Assembly (NCBI RefSeq): GCF_019968605.1
Contig: NZ_CP082966.1
Location: 1,785,001 to 1,849,000 of the forward strand
Length of the DNA: 64,000 bases
DNA from: Polaribacter litorisediminis
GTDB lineage: Bacteria > Bacteroidota > Bacteroidia > Flavobacteriales > Flavobacteriaceae
Reading direction: 5' to 3'
A program made the translations under genes and the position numbers. Numbering within the stretch: the stretch's first letter is position 1; each line of letters opens with the position of its first letter. This document shows positions 62,986 to 64,000 of this stretch, in pieces. Under the pieces are notes generated by a model. That model did no database searches, was not told where the DNA came from, and saw nothing but the letters and a program-made list of their open reading frames with translations.

Positions 62986-63945
62986 TTATCTCCAATTTAT
63001 GTTATTATAATTTATTGTTTTGGGGTTATTTTTAGCATGTTCCAACGCAATATCTCTATATGCATCTATCTTTTTTTTATCTAAATCTATATTATCCTGA
63101 TAAACTTTCAATGCCAGTTTCAATTTATCATTTTCAATTTGATTTATTTTCAAACTAATCTCCTTAGTGAACGTTACAACTTCATAATAGCAAGATGCAT
63201 TTGGGTTAATGTCAGTAATTATTTTTAACAATTCTTCAGCTTGTTTTATGTTTTGTTGCCCAGACCAAAGTAATTTAGCTTTACTAAGTTTTGCGTCGCA
63301 ATCAGTATTAATTTTTTGTTGAAATAGGTTGTCAATTAATTCCGATGTTTTAAAATAACATTCTTTACAGACTTCTGGCACAAGAGCTAGTTTATAAATG
63401 GCTTCATCATATTTTTCTTGCTTAGCTAGTGTTTCTGCATCTTTAATTATAAAATCACATTGTGTGGTATAGTAATTCAGTATTTTAATTTTACCTTTTT
63501 CTAAAAAAGAGATGATTTCATTATTTTTTGGTTTGATATTTTTAATAGCATTTATTAATGCCTTATTTTCATTGGTTCCAACTCCTTTTACACTAACTAT
63601 TGTATTCGAAAAAATAGTGTTGGTAACAGCATCACCTATAAAAAAGGTAACATCAATGTTTTGGGCAATCATTTGTGGCGGCCCTGGCACAACATCTTTG
63701 GTGCCAATATTTAAAACGGCTGTAATAATAAACCTTGCGCTTGCTGCACTGGCTCCCATACCGTTATTTGTGGTTATTTGACTCAATTTAGTTTCTAAAG
63801 CTTTTTTTGCTCCTTTTGGAATTTCAGTATTTTCAGGTAGGTAAGTATTTAATATAATACGCCCAAAATCGTTTAATTTTATTTGTTCTTGTGCATTAAG
63901 TTGCATTGCAAAAACAATTGCTAATATAAATTTTATCTTTTTCAT
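62986..63945 (-). CDS. Secreted protein of unknown function with TPR-like C-terminus
   Basis: The 319-aa product has a signal peptide (MKKIKFILAIVFAMQLNAQ). Residues 25-150 form an alpha/beta domain with KGAKKALETKLSQITTNNGMGASAASARFIITAVLN and DVTFFIGDAVTNTIFSNTIVSVKGVG. This resembles a CsgG/LPP20-type periplasmic domain. The last 150 residues are helical, with paired cysteines (CKECYF) and TPR-like helices. It follows the edge-truncated gene by 6 bases on the same strand, so it belongs to that operon. Confidence 0.7.
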   Translation of the reverse strand: MKKIKFILAIVFAMQLNAQEQIKLNDFGRIILNTYLPENTEIPKGAKKALETKLSQITTNNGMGASAASARFIITAVLNIGTKDVVPGPPQMIAQNIDVTFFIGDAVTNTIFSNTIVSVKGVGTNENKALINAIKNIKPKNNEIISFLEKGKIKILNYYTTQCDFIIKDAETLAKQEKYDEAIYKLALVPEVCKECYFKTSELIDNLFQQKINTDCDAKLSKAKLLWSGQQNIKQAEELLKIITDINPNASCYYEVVTFTKEISLKINQIENDKLKLALKVYQDNIDLDKKKIDAYRDIALEHAKNNPKTINYNNINWR

Positions 63946-63951
63946 TATTTA

Positions 63952-64000
63952 TTATTTTTCACCCAAGACAAGAATTGCTTCACCAAGTCCACGAGTCATT
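63952..64000 (-). CDS. Gene fragment cut by the window edge (last residues only)
   Basis: On the minus strand a frame entering from the window edge ends with MTRGLGEAILVLGEK and a stop at 63954-63952, six bases before the next ATG. It could be the C-terminus of a CsgG/LPP20-type envelope gene in this operon, but 16 residues are too few to say. Confidence 0.4.
   Translation of the reverse strand, partial: MTRGLGEAILVLGEK

Noticed and set aside
62768..62995. 75-codon minus-strand frame overlapping the start of the intergenic gap
   Set aside because: No signal peptide, membrane helix or recognisable motif, and the frame overlaps the end of the 319-aa gene by 10 bases; low-complexity Asn-rich composition suggests chance.

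Overview
The window is about 64 kb of AT-rich DNA from the Bacteroidota, most likely a marine member of the Flavobacteriaceae such as Polaribacter or Tenacibaculum; the genus is an inference. The evidence is the lack of clear Shine-Dalgarno sites, repeated promoter-like TAnnTTTG (-7) boxes with a TTTG or TTG (-33) box 19-21 bases upstream, a type IX secretion (T9SS) sorting domain, and flavobacterial family types (HYC_CC_PP, GIN-domain lipoprotein, AIM24-like and LuxR-like membrane regulators). No rRNA, tRNA or CRISPR array was recognised.

Layout. 1-6.4 kb: the end of an acyl-CoA carboxylase beta subunit, a secreted unknown, pta-ackA, and a secreted YD-repeat/T9SS protein. 6.5-9.0 kb: yebC, a hicAB toxin-antitoxin pair and an AIM24-family protein. 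9.1-9.7 kb: a tandem duplicated noncoding region that may encode two small RNAs. 9.7-16 kb: a membrane-bound LuxR-like regulator with a 48-aa peptide gene, then an envelope-stress-type cluster (DUF4870, PadR, PspC, GIN lipoprotein). 16.6-19.8 kb: a metal-uptake-like cluster (HYC_CC_PP, TonB receptor, HMA protein). 20-24.5 kb: a VanX-like dipeptidase and pyruvate dehydrogenase E1 alpha/E2. 25-32 kb: an accessory stretch with a DinB gene split by a repeat-bounded block of about 1.06 kb, a Crp regulator, a secreted hydrolase, and four tandem cassettes that each encode a 72-74 aa two-helix membrane protein. 32-37.5 kb: a GT4 glycosyltransferase and a 1397-aa glycosyltransferase/phosphodiester-glycosidase fusion. 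37.7-51 kb: mostly housekeeping (thioredoxin-like lipoprotein, accA, EamA, lptG, tgt, rluF, alkB, uvrB, proC-proB-proA).

51.2-64 kb is an island. A broken class A beta-lactamase lies upstream of a four-gene SMC/Toprim operon that fits a Wadjet (JetABCD/MksFEBG) anti-plasmid system with a short JetD. An IS66 remnant follows. A minus-strand set comes next: a GIY-YIG nuclease-like protein and a HEPN-motif protein, overlapping each other, then a small secreted LPP20-like protein, behind larger secreted LPP20/FlgT-like proteins that run off the window. The best candidates for something undescribed are the GIY-YIG/HEPN/secreted-protein cassette, the four-copy small membrane protein array, the duplicated intergenic RNA candidates and the compact JetD.
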